DNA of 64,000 nt from Blastococcus tunisiensis (lineage in GTDB: Bacteria; Actinomycetota; Actinomycetes; Mycobacteriales; Geodermatophilaceae). A model generated the notes under the pieces. That model did no database searches. It saw only the letters and a list, made by a program, of their open reading frames with translations, and was not told the DNA's origin. The stretch lies in contig NZ_FOND01000006.1 in assembly GCF_900112815.1 (NCBI RefSeq), positions 174,906 through 238,905 of the forward strand, read 5' to 3'. The stretch's first letter is position 1. Each line of letters starts with the position of its first letter. Below, in pieces: positions 51,338 through 60,377 of this stretch. A program made the translations under genes and the position numbers.

Positions 51338-53734
51338 ATGACCGACACCACCACGCGGCCCACCCCGAGCCCCCGCTCCCCGGCCCTGGACAGCGACGCG
51401 TCGCCGCCCGGCGCCCCCGAGTACGTCGCCCGGCTGGACGGTCTGGGAACGGCGGACGTCGACCGGGCGGGCGGCAAGGGGGCCAACCTCGGCGAGATGG
51501 CCGGCGCCGGCTTCCCGGTGCCCGGTGGCTTCGTCGTCCTGGCCGCGTCGTTCCGGCGCGCGCTCGACCCCGTGCGCGCCGCGGTCGTCGAGCTGAACGA
51601 GGCGGCCCTCGCCGCGGCACGGGAGCGGGCCTCCGGCGCGACGGAGGACCGGCTCGCCACCGCCTGCCAGCGGCTGCAGGCGAGCATCCGTCAGGCGGGC
51701 ATGCCCGCCGACGTCGCCGAGGGCATCCGCGCGGAGTACGCGCTGCTGGGCCCGGACGCCGCTGTCGCGGTGCGCTCGTCGGCCGTGGGCGAGGACAGCG
51801 CCGACACCTCCTACGCCGGGATGAACGCCACCTTCACCAACGTCCGAGGCGCGGAGCCGCTCCTCGACGCCGTGACCGAGTGCTGGGCGTCGGCGTTCAC
51901 CCCGCGGGTCGTCGCCTACCGGGCCGAGCACGGCAAGGACGACCTCCCCGACATCGCCGTCGTCGTCCAGCTGATGGCCCCGGCGGAGAAGGCCGGCGTC
52001 GCGTTCACCGCCGACCCGGTCAGCGGGCGGCGCGACCGGGTGATGGTGGAGGCCGCCTGGGGCCAGGGCGAGGTGGTCGTGAGCGGCCGGACGGAGCCCG
52101 ACACGTACGTGCTCGACGCCGCCGGCCCGCGGCTGCTCGACGCGCACCGGGGCACCCAGAACCAGAAGATCGTGGCCGCCCCGGGCGGGGGCGACCGGGT
52201 CCTGCCGATCGGCGAGGGCGAGGCCGGACCGGTGCTCAGCCGGGAGGAGGCCGAGCGGATCGCGGCGCTGGTGCTGCGGGTCCAGGAGCACTACGGCTGC
52301 CCGCAGGACGTGGAGTGGGTCCTCACCGGCGGCACGCTGTCGCTCGTCCAGACGCGCCCCATCACCACCCTGCTCGCCGGCGGGGAGTCCGCACCTGCCG
52401 CAGCGGCGCCCGCCTCCGAGACGTCGGAGCCCCTGCTCCGCGGGCTGGCGGCCTCGCCGGGACGGGCCACAGGGCGGGTGCGGGTCCTGCACTCGCCGTC
52501 GGAAGGTGTCCGGATGGTCGACGGCGAGGTCCTGGTGGCTCCGCTCACCAATCCCGACTGGATGCCTGCGGTGCGCCGTGCCGCGGCCCTGGTCACCGAC
52601 CACGGCGGCGTCACCTGCCACGCGGCCATCGTGGCCCGTGAGCTCGGCGTCCCGGCCGTCGTCGGGACGCGGAACGGGACCCGCACCCTGACCGACGGCG
52701 AGGAGGTGACCGTCGACGGCAACACCGGTCGGATCTGGGCCGGGCGCCGGGAGACCACCCCGGGGCCGGTCGCCACCGTCCAGGTCGGCGGGCCGGACAC
52801 CGCTCCCGCGGCGGTCGAGACGATCGGCACCGGACTGCACGTCAACCTCGCCGACCCCGCCCAGGCGGACGCCGTCGCGGCGCTGCCGGTCGACGGCGTC
52901 GGGCTCCTCCGGGCCGAGCTGCTCCTGACCCGGGCACTGCGCGGCCGCCATCCCTCCTCCTTGATCGCTGCCGGGGACTCCGAGCAGGTCGTCACGGACC
53001 TGGCCGACTCGATCGGCACGATCGCCCGGGCCTTCTCCCCTCGACCGGTGACCTACCGGGCCGCGGACCTGCGGAGCAACGAGTTCCGCGGGCTGGCCGG
53101 CGGCGAGGACTTCGAGCCGGTCGAGGACAACCCGATGATCGGCTACCGCGGCTGCTACCGGTACGTCTCGGACCCGTCGTTCTTCCGGCTCGAGCTCGCC
53201 GCCCTGGCCCGGGTGCGGGAGGAGTTCCCCGGTGTGGGCCTGATGATCCCGTTCGTCCGCACGAAGTGGGAGCTGGAGGCCTGCCTGGCGCTGGTCGACG
53301 ACTCGCCCCTCGGCCGGCAGCGCGGGCTGCGCCGCTGGGTGATGGCGGAGGTGCCCTCGGTGGCGCACTGGCTGCCGGAGTACATCGGGCTGGGCGTGGA
53401 CGGGGTGTCCATCGGCAGCAACGACCTGACCCAGCTGGTGCTCGGGGTGGACCGCGACTCCGCCGACCTCGCCGAGCTGTTCGACGAGGCCGACCCGGCC
53501 GTGCTCGCCGTCATCGACCAGGTGATCGCCACCGCCCGCCGGATGGGCGTCCCGTCGTCGCTGTGCGGGCAGGCGCCGTCGCAGCGCCCGGCCTTCGTCG
53601 AGCACCTGGTCCGGGCCGGGATCACCTCGGTCTCCGTGGAGCCGGCGGCGGTCCCCGCGACCCGGCGAGCCCTGGCGGCCGCGGAGCGCAGCGTCCTGCT
53701 CGAGGCGGCCCGCGGGAACGGGCGGGCGGGGTGA
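51338..53734 (+). CDS. ppsA: Phosphoenolpyruvate synthase (pyruvate, water dikinase)
   Basis: A 798-aa enzyme converting pyruvate + ATP to PEP + AMP + Pi. The ATP-binding N-domain has GGKGANLGEM and AVRSSAVGEDSADTSYAGMN. The phosphohistidine domain has TDHGGVTCHAAIVARELG (catalytic His). The C-terminal PEP-binding barrel has GLLRAELLL, NPMIGYRGCYRY, SIGSNDLTQLVLGVDRD and catalytic Cys in SLCGQAPSQ. Length matches E. coli PpsA (~790). ATG at 51338 with CGAGGAGC. It would direct carbon to gluconeogenesis, or help to dispose of pyruvate, under dormancy. Its stop overlaps the next start (GTGA). Confidence 0.95.
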   Translation: MTDTTTRPTPSPRSPALDSDASPPGAPEYVARLDGLGTADVDRAGGKGANLGEMAGAGFPVPGGFVVLAASFRRALDPVRAAVVELNEAALAAARERASGATEDRLATACQRLQASIRQAGMPADVAEGIRAEYALLGPDAAVAVRSSAVGEDSADTSYAGMNATFTNVRGAEPLLDAVTECWASAFTPRVVAYRAEHGKDDLPDIAVVVQLMAPAEKAGVAFTADPVSGRRDRVMVEAAWGQGEVVVSGRTEPDTYVLDAAGPRLLDAHRGTQNQKIVAAPGGGDRVLPIGEGEAGPVLSREEAERIAALVLRVQEHYGCPQDVEWVLTGGTLSLVQTRPITTLLAGGESAPAAAAPASETSEPLLRGLAASPGRATGRVRVLHSPSEGVRMVDGEVLVAPLTNPDWMPAVRRAAALVTDHGGVTCHAAIVARELGVPAVVGTRNGTRTLTDGEEVTVDGNTGRIWAGRRETTPGPVATVQVGGPDTAPAAVETIGTGLHVNLADPAQADAVAALPVDGVGLLRAELLLTRALRGRHPSSLIAAGDSEQVVTDLADSIGTIARAFSPRPVTYRAADLRSNEFRGLAGGEDFEPVEDNPMIGYRGCYRYVSDPSFFRLELAALARVREEFPGVGLMIPFVRTKWELEACLALVDDSPLGRQRGLRRWVMAEVPSVAHWLPEYIGLGVDGVSIGSNDLTQLVLGVDRDSADLAELFDEADPAVLAVIDQVIATARRMGVPSSLCGQAPSQRPAFVEHLVRAGITSVSVEPAAVPATRRALAAAERSVLLEAARGNGRAG

Positions 53735-54192
53735 CCCGAACGGTTGCGCGGGCCCCCCGGGCCGCGCCGGTCCCCCGGGCCGCGCCGGTCCCCCGGGCCG
53801 CGCCGGTCCCCCGGGCCGTCCGGTTCGGCACCCGGGCGGCCGGCGTCTTCTTCGTCGCCTGCGCGGCCGGGAACGCCGTCGGGACGCTGCGCCACGCGAC
53901 GCCCTTCCTGGAGTGGTGCCGCGACGGCGCGTGGCTCCCGCCCTATCGCGCGGTGCTGCGCCGCCTCGTGCCGGTGGCCCCGTGGGTGGTCGGCGGAACC
54001 GCCGTCGCGGAAGCGGGCGTGGCGACCCTGCTGCTGAGCCGGCGACACCAGGAGGCGGGCCTGTGGGCGGCCACCGTGTTCGTCGTCGGCATCAGCCCGG
54101 CGATCGCCCCGCCCTACTGGTTCGCCAACGTGCCCCAGGCCGTGCTCTACGCAGGCCTGGCACGCCGGTTCCGGGGAGGACACGGAGGATGA
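53731..54192 (+). CDS. Hypothetical membrane protein with N-terminal PRAAPV repeats
   Basis: A 153-aa protein. Residues ~8-27 are three to four copies of PRAAPV, encoded by an 18-bp minisatellite (53751-53818). Then come about four membrane segments (GVFFVACAAGNAVGTL, WVVGGTAVAEAGVATLLL, AATVFVVGISPAIAPPYW, NVPQAVLYAGLA). The family is not recognised. GTG at 53731 overlaps the ppsA stop, so it is in the same operon, and the PLD-N gene follows four bases later. Confidence 0.7.
   Translation: MTRTVARAPRAAPVPRAAPVPRAAPVPRAVRFGTRAAGVFFVACAAGNAVGTLRHATPFLEWCRDGAWLPPYRAVLRRLVPVAPWVVGGTAVAEAGVATLLLSRRHQEAGLWAATVFVVGISPAIAPPYWFANVPQAVLYAGLARRFRGGHGG
53751..53818. repeat. 18-bp minisatellite inside a coding region
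   Basis: GCCGCGCCGGTCCCCCGG occurs three times perfectly (53761-53814), with partial copies on both sides. In frame it encodes PRAAPV repeats near the N-terminus of the membrane protein. Copy number may vary between strains. Confidence 0.9.
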
Positions 54193-54196
54193 GCGC

Positions 54197-54415
54197 ATGA
54201 CGCGACGACGATGGAGCGACCTGACCGGGCGCCAGCAGACGGCCGTCCTCACGCTGGCCTCGGTCCAGCTGTCCCTCGCCGCGACGGCCTGGGCGGACCT
54301 GGCGACGCGGCCGGCCGCGCAGGTGAACGGCAGCAAGACCCGCTGGGCGCTCCTGATCGCGATCAACTTCTTCGGGCCCCTGGCCTACTTCCGCTGGGGC
54401 CGGCGCCCCTCCTGA
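54197..54415 (+). CDS. PLD nuclease N-terminal-like small membrane protein
   Basis: A 72-aa protein with a helix at about residues 19-36 (VLTLASVQLSLAATAWADLA) and a second, KTRWALLIAINFFGPLAYFRWGRR, which is the typical end of the PLDc_N domain. Such proteins are two-helix membrane peptides of unknown role. ATG at 54197, four bases past the preceding stop. Confidence 0.85.
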   Translation: MTRRRWSDLTGRQQTAVLTLASVQLSLAATAWADLATRPAAQVNGSKTRWALLIAINFFGPLAYFRWGRRPS

Positions 54416-54451
54416 GCCCCGGGGGCGCCCCGGTCCGGGAGCATCGCCGTC

Positions 54452-55237
54452 GTGATCGTCACCGTGCACCTCTGGGGCGTCCGGGGCGCCACCGTCCCGC
54501 GGGCGGTCTGGCACATGGCCGCCGACCGCAGGCGACTGTGGCGCACCCCGGGGCTGCGCTTCGCCAAGCTGCTGGGGACGGGCAGCGGCCGCACCTTCAC
54601 ACCGCTGGACGCCGATCCGCGGCGCTGGGGCCTCCTGGCCACCTGGGAGGAGGACGCCGCCGCAGCGGCCTTCGACGGGGGTGCCGTCGTGGGCGGATGG
54701 CGGCGATTCGCCGATGAGGAGTGGACGGCCCGGCTGCGCCCGCTCTCGGCCCGCGGCCGGTGGTCGGGGCAGGAACCCTTCGGCCGTCCCGCACCGGCCA
54801 CCCACGAGGGCCCGGTCGCGGCGGTGACCCGGGCCCGCCTGGTGCTCCACCGGGCGGCGCGGTTCTGGGCGGCGGTCCCGCCCGTCTCGGCAGACCTCCA
54901 CCGGGCACCGGGGCTGCGCCTGGCACTGGGCATCGGCGAGGCGCCGATCGGCCTGCAGGGCACCTTCAGCGTCTGGGACTCCTCGGCCGCGCTGAACCGG
55001 TTCGCCTACGACCGCGCCCCCCATGCGGCGGTCCTCGCGCGCACCGGGCGGGAGGGCTGGTACGCCGAGGAGCTCTTCGCCCGCTTCGCGGTGCTCTCGA
55101 CGCGCGGCACCCTCGACGGCGTGGATCCCGTGCGCGTCGCCGGAGGATCAGCCGAGGATCGACTCCAGGGTGGTGGCGGCGAGCAGTCGGGCCCACCACG
55201 GGCGGCGGGCCGGCGCACCGGCCGGCGCCGCGGCTGA
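54452..55237 (+). CDS. Spheroidene monooxygenase (CrtA)-like protein
   Basis: A 261-aa protein resembling the CrtA-like monooxygenase family: VTVHLWGVRGATVPRAV, FAKLLGTGSGRTFTP, RWGLLATWE, GEAPIGLQGTFSVWDSSAALNRFAY and WYAEELFARFAVL near the C-terminus. The family is linked to heme-dependent carotenoid oxidation, but a carotenoid role here is only family-based. GTG at 54452. Similarity ends near residue 228 (GTLDGVDPVRV); the last ~35 residues are basic and overlap the convergent GerW-like gene by 90 bp. Confidence 0.65.
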   Translation: MIVTVHLWGVRGATVPRAVWHMAADRRRLWRTPGLRFAKLLGTGSGRTFTPLDADPRRWGLLATWEEDAAAAAFDGGAVVGGWRRFADEEWTARLRPLSARGRWSGQEPFGRPAPATHEGPVAAVTRARLVLHRAARFWAAVPPVSADLHRAPGLRLALGIGEAPIGLQGTFSVWDSSAALNRFAYDRAPHAAVLARTGREGWYAEELFARFAVLSTRGTLDGVDPVRVAGGSAEDRLQGGGGEQSGPPRAAGRRTGRRRG

Positions 55238-55648
55238 CCGCTTCCTCCGCCAGCCGCGCTCCGCGGGGCGCACGGCCATGACGCCGCCCTTCATGCTCAC
55301 CCAGCCGCCAGGTCCCATCGTCACCCGTGCCTTCGCGGCGCTCGGCCGGGCCGCGAGCCGCCGGGCGACGAGCACGCCGCCCACGACGAGCTCGGCGGTG
55401 GTGATCACCCTCGTCAGGTCGATCACCGGGTGCCACCGGACGCGGCCGTCCCGGACGACGAAGGCGCCCATCGGGCGGGCCCCGGCCATCCGGGCGTCGA
55501 ACCCGTCAGCGCTGCCGTTCGTGGCCGTGTGACTGCGCGCGGCCGTGGCGGTGATGACCGCCGCCCCGTCCCGCTCGTAGGGCGGCGCGAAGGCCAGGAC
55601 CTCAGCCCGTTGCCCTCCCGCCTCCGGGAACGGTGCTGTCTCGCGCAT
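55148..55648 (-). CDS. GerW/YtfJ-family-like protein
   Basis: A 166-aa protein resembling actinobacterial GerW-family (sporulation protein YtfJ) sequences: FAPPYERDGAAVITATAARS, then ARPMGAFVVRDGRVRWHPVIDLTRVI. The glycine-rich segment that normally joins these parts is replaced by a short SHTATNGSADGFDARMAG. A basic C-terminal tail (RPAERGWRRKRS) follows. The family is found in spore formers and relatives; a sporulation role is not implied here. ATG at 55648 with GGGGGGC. Divergent from the 7-helix gene, with a DevR-type box between. Confidence 0.6.
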   Translation of the reverse strand: MRETAPFPEAGGQRAEVLAFAPPYERDGAAVITATAARSHTATNGSADGFDARMAGARPMGAFVVRDGRVRWHPVIDLTRVITTAELVVGGVLVARRLAARPSAAKARVTMGPGGWVSMKGGVMAVRPAERGWRRKRSAAAPAGAPARRPWWARLLAATTLESILG

Positions 55649-55711
55649 GGTGCCCCCCGGTTCCGCTCGACGTGGGCTTCCAGCGTCGCCGCAGAGCCCT
55701 CCGCCCCACCG

Positions 55712-55776
55712 GGGTCGGAGGTCCCTCGTCCGACGGCCCTCCGACCGGGGTCCTCGGGCTGGGGCCCGGCGATGCT
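55712..55776 (+). promoter_or_regulatory. DevR-type box and GATGCT -10 for multi-helix membrane protein
   Basis: GGGTCGGAGGTCCC (55712-55725, 9/10). GATGCT (55771-55776) begins 52.5 bp from its centre. Predicted start about 55783, GTG at 55816. The last box I find towards the right end. Confidence 0.65.
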
Positions 55777-55815
55777 GTTGTCCCCGACCGCAGCCCGACG
55801 ACGAGGGAGGCACAC

Positions 55816-56727
55816 GTGCGCGGGACACTGCACCGGCTACCCGGCCTGATCGCCGCGGTCTCGGCAGGTGTCGCCGCCGTGGGCCTGGCGTGGCGTCCGG
55901 CGGGGCGCCCGGTGCCGGTCGTGACCCCGCGCGGTCAGACCGCGCAGCTGGCCGGGGACGGCCTGTACCGGTACGACACCGTGTTCACCGCCGCCGGCAA
56001 CACCGCGGTGGACGCGGTGGTGGCCGCGTTCGGCGTACCGCTGCTCGTCGCGGCCTGGGTGAGCCACCGCCGGGGGTCGCCGCGCGGCTCGGTGCTGCTC
56101 GCCGGAACGCTCGGCTACCTCCTCTACGTCTACGCCAGCTACGCGTTCGGGGTGGCCTACAACCCGCTGTACCTGGCCTACGTGACGCTGCTGTCGACGA
56201 CGCTGTTCGGCTTCGTCGCCGCCCTGGCCGCGGTCGATCGCACCGCGCTGGCCGCCGTCGTCGCCGACCCGGACGTGCCGCACCGGACGCTCTGCCGGTT
56301 CCTGTTCGTCTCCGCGGCCGTGACCGCCGTCGTCTGGCTGCAGCCGGTGCTCACCGCGCTGCTGCGGAACACCACCCCCGACCTGCTCGACGTCTACACG
56401 ACTCCGGTCACCTACACCCTCGACCTCGGCGTGGTCGCCCCCGCAGCCGCGCTCGCCGGGCTCCTGGTGCACCGGCGGGAGCCGCTCGGCTACCTGCTGG
56501 CGGCACCGCTGCTGGTGACCATCGTGCTGCTGCTGCCCACGATCACGCTGGGCACCGCGCTGCAGGCCGCGGCGGGGGTCTCCTTCACGGCGCCCCAGGT
56601 CGTCGGGCCGATCGCCGGCTTCGGGGTGCTCGGTGTGATCGGCGGGCGGCTGCTCGCCCGCCTGCTGCGCGCCCTCCCCGATGCGCGGCTCGCGGTCGCC
56701 GGCGCCGCCGGGCCCGCCGGTGCCTGA
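55816..56727 (+). CDS. Multi-pass membrane protein (303 aa)
   Basis: An integral membrane protein with about seven to eight helices, e.g. GVPLLVAAWV, LGYLLYVYASYAFGVAYNPLYLAYVTLL, FLFVSAAVTAVVWLQPVL and PLLVTIVLLLPTITLGTAL. The second segment, with several Tyr and the YNPLY motif, is distinctive. I cannot assign a family or function. GTG at 55816 with GGGAGG. It overlaps the following gene by 8 bp and has a DevR-type box, so it is likely induced with the regulon. Confidence 0.8.
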   Translation: MRGTLHRLPGLIAAVSAGVAAVGLAWRPAGRPVPVVTPRGQTAQLAGDGLYRYDTVFTAAGNTAVDAVVAAFGVPLLVAAWVSHRRGSPRGSVLLAGTLGYLLYVYASYAFGVAYNPLYLAYVTLLSTTLFGFVAALAAVDRTALAAVVADPDVPHRTLCRFLFVSAAVTAVVWLQPVLTALLRNTTPDLLDVYTTPVTYTLDLGVVAPAAALAGLLVHRREPLGYLLAAPLLVTIVLLLPTITLGTALQAAAGVSFTAPQVVGPIAGFGVLGVIGGRLLARLLRALPDARLAVAGAAGPAGA

Positions 56728-57523
56728 GCGCAGAGCGGCCGTCCGGCCGCCGAGGGCCTTCACCCGCACGATCGGGAACGCCCGGCTGCCGGCCGCGCCC
56801 GTCGGTACTGCATCGGTCACCGAGGCCGATCTCGCGGGGCTGCCCCCGGCGGCCGCCCGCTACCTGCGGGCGATGGGCGTCGTGGGCCGCCCGCGCACCT
56901 GGTCGCTCCGGGCGCACTTCACCGGCCGGTTCCGCCGCGGCCCGGACCAGCCCTGGATGCCGTGCGACGCCTGGCAGTACAACTCCGCGATCGAGGTGGC
57001 CCGCCTGTTCCGCATGCGGCTGGTGTTCGCCCGGGTCGTGCCCATGTGGGGATGGGACACCTACCGGTACGGCACCGGGCGGATGCTCGGCAAACTGCTC
57101 AACCTGGTGACCGTCGCCGACGGCTCCGGTCCGGAGTTCGACACCAGTGAGCTGGTCACCTGGTTGAACGACGCCGTCCTGCTGGCTCCCGGCATGCTCC
57201 TGACCCCGCGGGTCGCGTGGGAGCCGGCGGGCGACGACGGCTTCCGCGTCTCGGTGTCCGACGCCGGACGCACGGTGGGCGCCGACGTCGTGCTGGACGA
57301 CGTCGGCAGGCCGCGGGACTTCCGCACCGACGACCGCTACGCCGACCTGCCCGGCGGGCTCGTCCGCGCCCCGTGGAGCACGCCGGTGCCGGCCTGGGAC
57401 GTCGTCGACGGGCGTCCCCGCCCCACCGCCGGCGCGGCCGTCTGGCACCTCCCGGACGGCGAGTTCCGGTACGCCGAGCTGAGGCTCGCCGACCTGGCCC
57501 TCGACGTGCCCGCCGGACGCTGA
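56720..57523 (+). CDS. Hypothetical protein, DUF6544-like
   Basis: A 267-aa soluble protein resembling a widespread hypothetical family (DUF6544-like): LPPAAARYLRAMGVVGRPRTWSLRAHFTGRFR, MRLVFARVVPMWGWDTYRYGTGRMLGKLLNLVTVADGSG, EFDTSELVTWLNDAVLLAPGML and a DGEFRYAELRLADLALDV end. It looks like a beta-rich lipid-binding-type fold, but this is a guess. GTG 56720 overlaps the membrane-protein stop, so the two form an operon. Confidence 0.8.
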   Translation: MPERRAAVRPPRAFTRTIGNARLPAAPVGTASVTEADLAGLPPAAARYLRAMGVVGRPRTWSLRAHFTGRFRRGPDQPWMPCDAWQYNSAIEVARLFRMRLVFARVVPMWGWDTYRYGTGRMLGKLLNLVTVADGSGPEFDTSELVTWLNDAVLLAPGMLLTPRVAWEPAGDDGFRVSVSDAGRTVGADVVLDDVGRPRDFRTDDRYADLPGGLVRAPWSTPVPAWDVVDGRPRPTAGAAVWHLPDGEFRYAELRLADLALDVPAGR

Positions 57524-57554
57524 GCCACCCGGATCGGCCCTCGGCGCGGCGCGC

Positions 57555-57560
57555 TACCTT
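57555..57560 (+). promoter_or_regulatory. -10 of a leaderless MetE-like transcript
   Basis: TACCTT followed by exactly six bases and the ATG at 57567; no ribosome-binding site. Transcription should start at or within a base or two of the start codon. Confidence 0.6.
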
Positions 57561-57566
57561 GCGGGC

Positions 57567-58610
57567 ATGCCCAGGCCGATGACGTCGCTGCCGCCGCTGC
57601 CCACGATGGTCGTCGGGAGCCTCCCCCAGCCCAACTGGCTGATCGATCGCGACCGGCTCGGCCACCAGTTCCCGCCGCGCGTGCGCGCCGCGGAGCTGTG
57701 GCGCGTCCCGGCGGAACTGCTGCGCGAAGCCCAGGACGACGCCACGCTGGTGGCCCTGCGCAGCCAGGAGGAGGCCGGGCTGGACGTCGTCACCGACGGC
57801 GAGATCCGCCGGGAGTCCTACTCCAACCACTTCGCCACCGCGCTCGAGGGCCTCGACCTCGACTCCCCGGGCACCGTGCGCAACCGCTCGGGCATCGACA
57901 TCCCGGTGCCGCGGGTGACCGGTGTGATCCGCCGGCCGGCGCCGGTGCAGGCCGACGACGTCCGGTTCCTCCGCGGGCACACCGACCGCGCCGTCAAGAT
58001 CACCGTCCCCGGGCCGTTCACCATGGCCCAGCAGGCGCAGAACGACCACTACGCCGACGACCGGGAGCTCGCGCTGGCCTACGCCGACGTCGTGCGCGAG
58101 GAGATCGCCGACCTGTTCGCCGCGGGGGCCGACATCGTGCAGATCGACGAGCCGTGGCTGCAGGCCCGCCCGGACGTCGCCCGGAAGTACGGGGCCGAGG
58201 CGGTGACGCGGGCGCTCACCGGCGCCGCCGGACCGGTGCACGTGCACCTCTGCTTCGGCTACGCCGCCATGGTGGCCGAGCGCCCGGAGGGCTACTCGTT
58301 CCTCCCGGAGCTGGCCGACACCCCGGCCGACGCGGTCTCGGTCGAGACGGCGCAGTCGCACCTGGACCCGGCGACGCTCCGGCCCCTGCGGGGGAAGGGC
58401 ATCGCGCTGGGGGTACTCGACCTGTCGACGCCGGAGGTGGAGTCGCCGGGGACGATCGCCGACCGGGTGCGGCGGGCCCTCGACTCCGTCGACGTGGAGC
58501 ACCTGATGCTCTCCAGCGACTGCGGGCTGAAGTACCTCCCCAGGGCGTCGGCGGCGGGCAAGATGCGCGCGCTGGCCGAGGCGGCCGCGATCCTCCGTGC
58601 CGAGCTCTGA
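57567..58610 (+). CDS. MetE C-terminal-like methyltransferase (cobalamin-independent methionine synthase family)
   Basis: A 347-aa UROD/MetE-type TIM barrel. MVVGSLPQPNWL opens the barrel. Zinc/thiol-site marks are HLCFGY (His, Cys) and SSDCGLKYLPR (Cys), and DGEIRRESYSNHF is typical. Only the C-terminal half of full MetE is represented, as in many stand-alone archaeal/actinobacterial homologues whose methyl donor is uncertain. Leaderless start at 57567. The 88-aa gene follows with a TGATG overlap. Confidence 0.88.
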   Translation: MPRPMTSLPPLPTMVVGSLPQPNWLIDRDRLGHQFPPRVRAAELWRVPAELLREAQDDATLVALRSQEEAGLDVVTDGEIRRESYSNHFATALEGLDLDSPGTVRNRSGIDIPVPRVTGVIRRPAPVQADDVRFLRGHTDRAVKITVPGPFTMAQQAQNDHYADDRELALAYADVVREEIADLFAAGADIVQIDEPWLQARPDVARKYGAEAVTRALTGAAGPVHVHLCFGYAAMVAERPEGYSFLPELADTPADAVSVETAQSHLDPATLRPLRGKGIALGVLDLSTPEVESPGTIADRVRRALDSVDVEHLMLSSDCGLKYLPRASAAGKMRALAEAAAILRAEL

Positions 58611-58876
58611 TGGCGAACCTGGAGTCGCTGCGCCGGTTCGGCATCGTGCTGGAGATGGCCGAGGCCGCCGGCGACGGCGACTGGGCCGCCTGGACCCGGG
58701 TGCTCGCCGCCCTGGACGAGGACACGCGGGCCGACGTCGTCCGTCAGTCGTCGCTGGTCATCGCGATGCTCTGCGAGCGGGAGGCCGAGCGGCGGGGCAT
58801 CACCCGCGACCAGTTCCTCGCCCAGTTCCGGGCCGAGGCCATGGAGGGCTGGGCCGACCAGGAGGGCACCGGCTGA
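58610..58876 (+). CDS. Hypothetical 88-aa protein
   Basis: A small acidic, mostly helical protein ([67 protein letters not shown]). No recognised family. Its ATG shares a base with the stop of the MetE-like gene, and it has no ribosome-binding site of its own, so it depends on that gene for expression. Confidence 0.75.
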   Translation: MANLESLRRFGIVLEMAEAAGDGDWAAWTRVLAALDEDTRADVVRQSSLVIAMLCEREAERRGITRDQFLAQFRAEAMEGWADQEGTG

Positions 58877-58900
58877 GCTGCCCGGTCGCCGCCGCCCTCG

Positions 58901-58906
58901 TAGCCT
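58901..58906 (+). promoter_or_regulatory. -10 of a leaderless selO transcript
   Basis: TAGCCT, seven bases, then the GTG at 58914; no ribosome-binding site. Confidence 0.55.
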
Positions 58907-58913
58907 GGACGGG

Positions 58914-60374
58914 GTGAGCATCGCCCCGCCGTCCCCCGTCGCCCTGGACGACCGCTTCGCCCGCGAGCTGCCGGAACTGGCGCTCCCCTGGCGGGCGGAG
59001 CCGGCACCCGATCCGCGGCTGCTCGTCCTCGACGAGTCCCTGGCCGCCGAGCTGGGGCTGGACCCCGCATGGCTGCGCGGGACCGACGGGGTGCGGTTCC
59101 TGGTCGGCGATCTCGTCCCCGACGGCGCCACCCCGGTGGCCCAGGCCTACGCCGGGCACCAGTTCGGCGGGTACTCCCCCCGCCTCGGCGACGGCCGGGC
59201 GCTGCTGCTCGGCGAGCTCACCGCCGACGGGCAGCTGCGCGACCTGCACCTCAAGGGGTCGGGGCGCACCCCGTTCGCCCGCGGTGGCGACGGGCTGGCC
59301 GCCGTCGGCCCGATGCTGCGCGAGTACGTGCTCAGCCAGGCGATGCACGCCCTCGGCATCCCGACGACCCGCGCGCTGGCCGTGGTGGCGACCGGCCGCC
59401 CCGTCCGCCGCGAGACCCTGCTGCCCGGCGCCGTCCTCGCCCGGGTCGCGAGCAGCCACCTGCGGGTGGGGAGCTTCCAGTACGCCCGGGCGACCGGCGA
59501 CGCCGACCTGCTGCGGCGCCTGGCCGACCACGCCATCGCCCGGCACCACCCGGCCGCCGCGGCCGCCGAGCAGCCCTACCTGGCCCTCTTCGAGGGGGTC
59601 GCCGCCGCCCAGGCGTCGCTGGTCGCCCGGTGGATGACGGTGGGGTTCGTGCACGGCGTCATGAACACCGACAACATGACGATCTCCGGGGAGACGATCG
59701 ACTACGGGCCCTGCGCGTTCGTCGACGCCTACGACGCCGACGCGGTCTACAGCTCGATCGACTCCGGCGGGCGCTACCGCTACCGCAACCAGCCCCTGGC
59801 CGCCGAGTGGAACCTCGCGCGGTTCGCCGAGACGCTGCTCCCGCTGATCTCCGACGACCAGGACCGCGCGGTCGCGCTCGCCGTGGAGTCGCTGAGAACC
59901 TTCCGGCCGGCCTACGACGCCGCCTGGTCGGCCGGCATGCGGGCCAAGCTGGGGCTGCCCGAGGGCCTGGCCGACGACGTCGCCGCCCCGCTGGTCGATG
60001 ACCTGCTCGCCCAGCTCCAGCTGGGCCACGTCGACCTGACCTCGTTCTTCCGCGCCCTCGGCCGGGCCGCGCGCGGCGAGGCCGAACCCGCGCGCAACCT
60101 GGTGCTCGACCTCGCCGCGTTCGACGGCTGGCTGCAGCGGTGGCTCGCGCTGGAGCCGGACGCCGCGGCGATGGACCGCGTCAACCCCGTCTACATCCCG
60201 CGCAACCACCTGGTCGAGGAGGCGCTCGACGCGGCCACCGGCGGGGACCTCGGCCCGCTCGGCCGGCTGCTCGACGCGGTGACCGCGCCGTACGACGAGC
60301 GGCCCGGCCTCGAGCGGTACGCCGCGCCGGCGCCGGCGGACTTCGGCGCCTACCGGACCTACTGCGGGACCTGA
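58914..60374 (+). CDS. selO: SelO/YdiU-family protein AMPylase
   Basis: A 486-aa pseudokinase-fold enzyme that transfers AMP to proteins and is linked to redox stress. Marks: [97 protein letters not shown] (active site) and [12 protein letters not shown]. Length is normal. The C-terminal redox motif, CxxU or CSCS in many members, is only a single Cys here (TYCGT). Leaderless-type start. Confidence 0.95.
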   Translation: MSIAPPSPVALDDRFARELPELALPWRAEPAPDPRLLVLDESLAAELGLDPAWLRGTDGVRFLVGDLVPDGATPVAQAYAGHQFGGYSPRLGDGRALLLGELTADGQLRDLHLKGSGRTPFARGGDGLAAVGPMLREYVLSQAMHALGIPTTRALAVVATGRPVRRETLLPGAVLARVASSHLRVGSFQYARATGDADLLRRLADHAIARHHPAAAAAEQPYLALFEGVAAAQASLVARWMTVGFVHGVMNTDNMTISGETIDYGPCAFVDAYDADAVYSSIDSGGRYRYRNQPLAAEWNLARFAETLLPLISDDQDRAVALAVESLRTFRPAYDAAWSAGMRAKLGLPEGLADDVAAPLVDDLLAQLQLGHVDLTSFFRALGRAARGEAEPARNLVLDLAAFDGWLQRWLALEPDAAAMDRVNPVYIPRNHLVEEALDAATGGDLGPLGRLLDAVTAPYDERPGLERYAAPAPADFGAYRTYCGT

Positions 60375-60377
60375 GCG

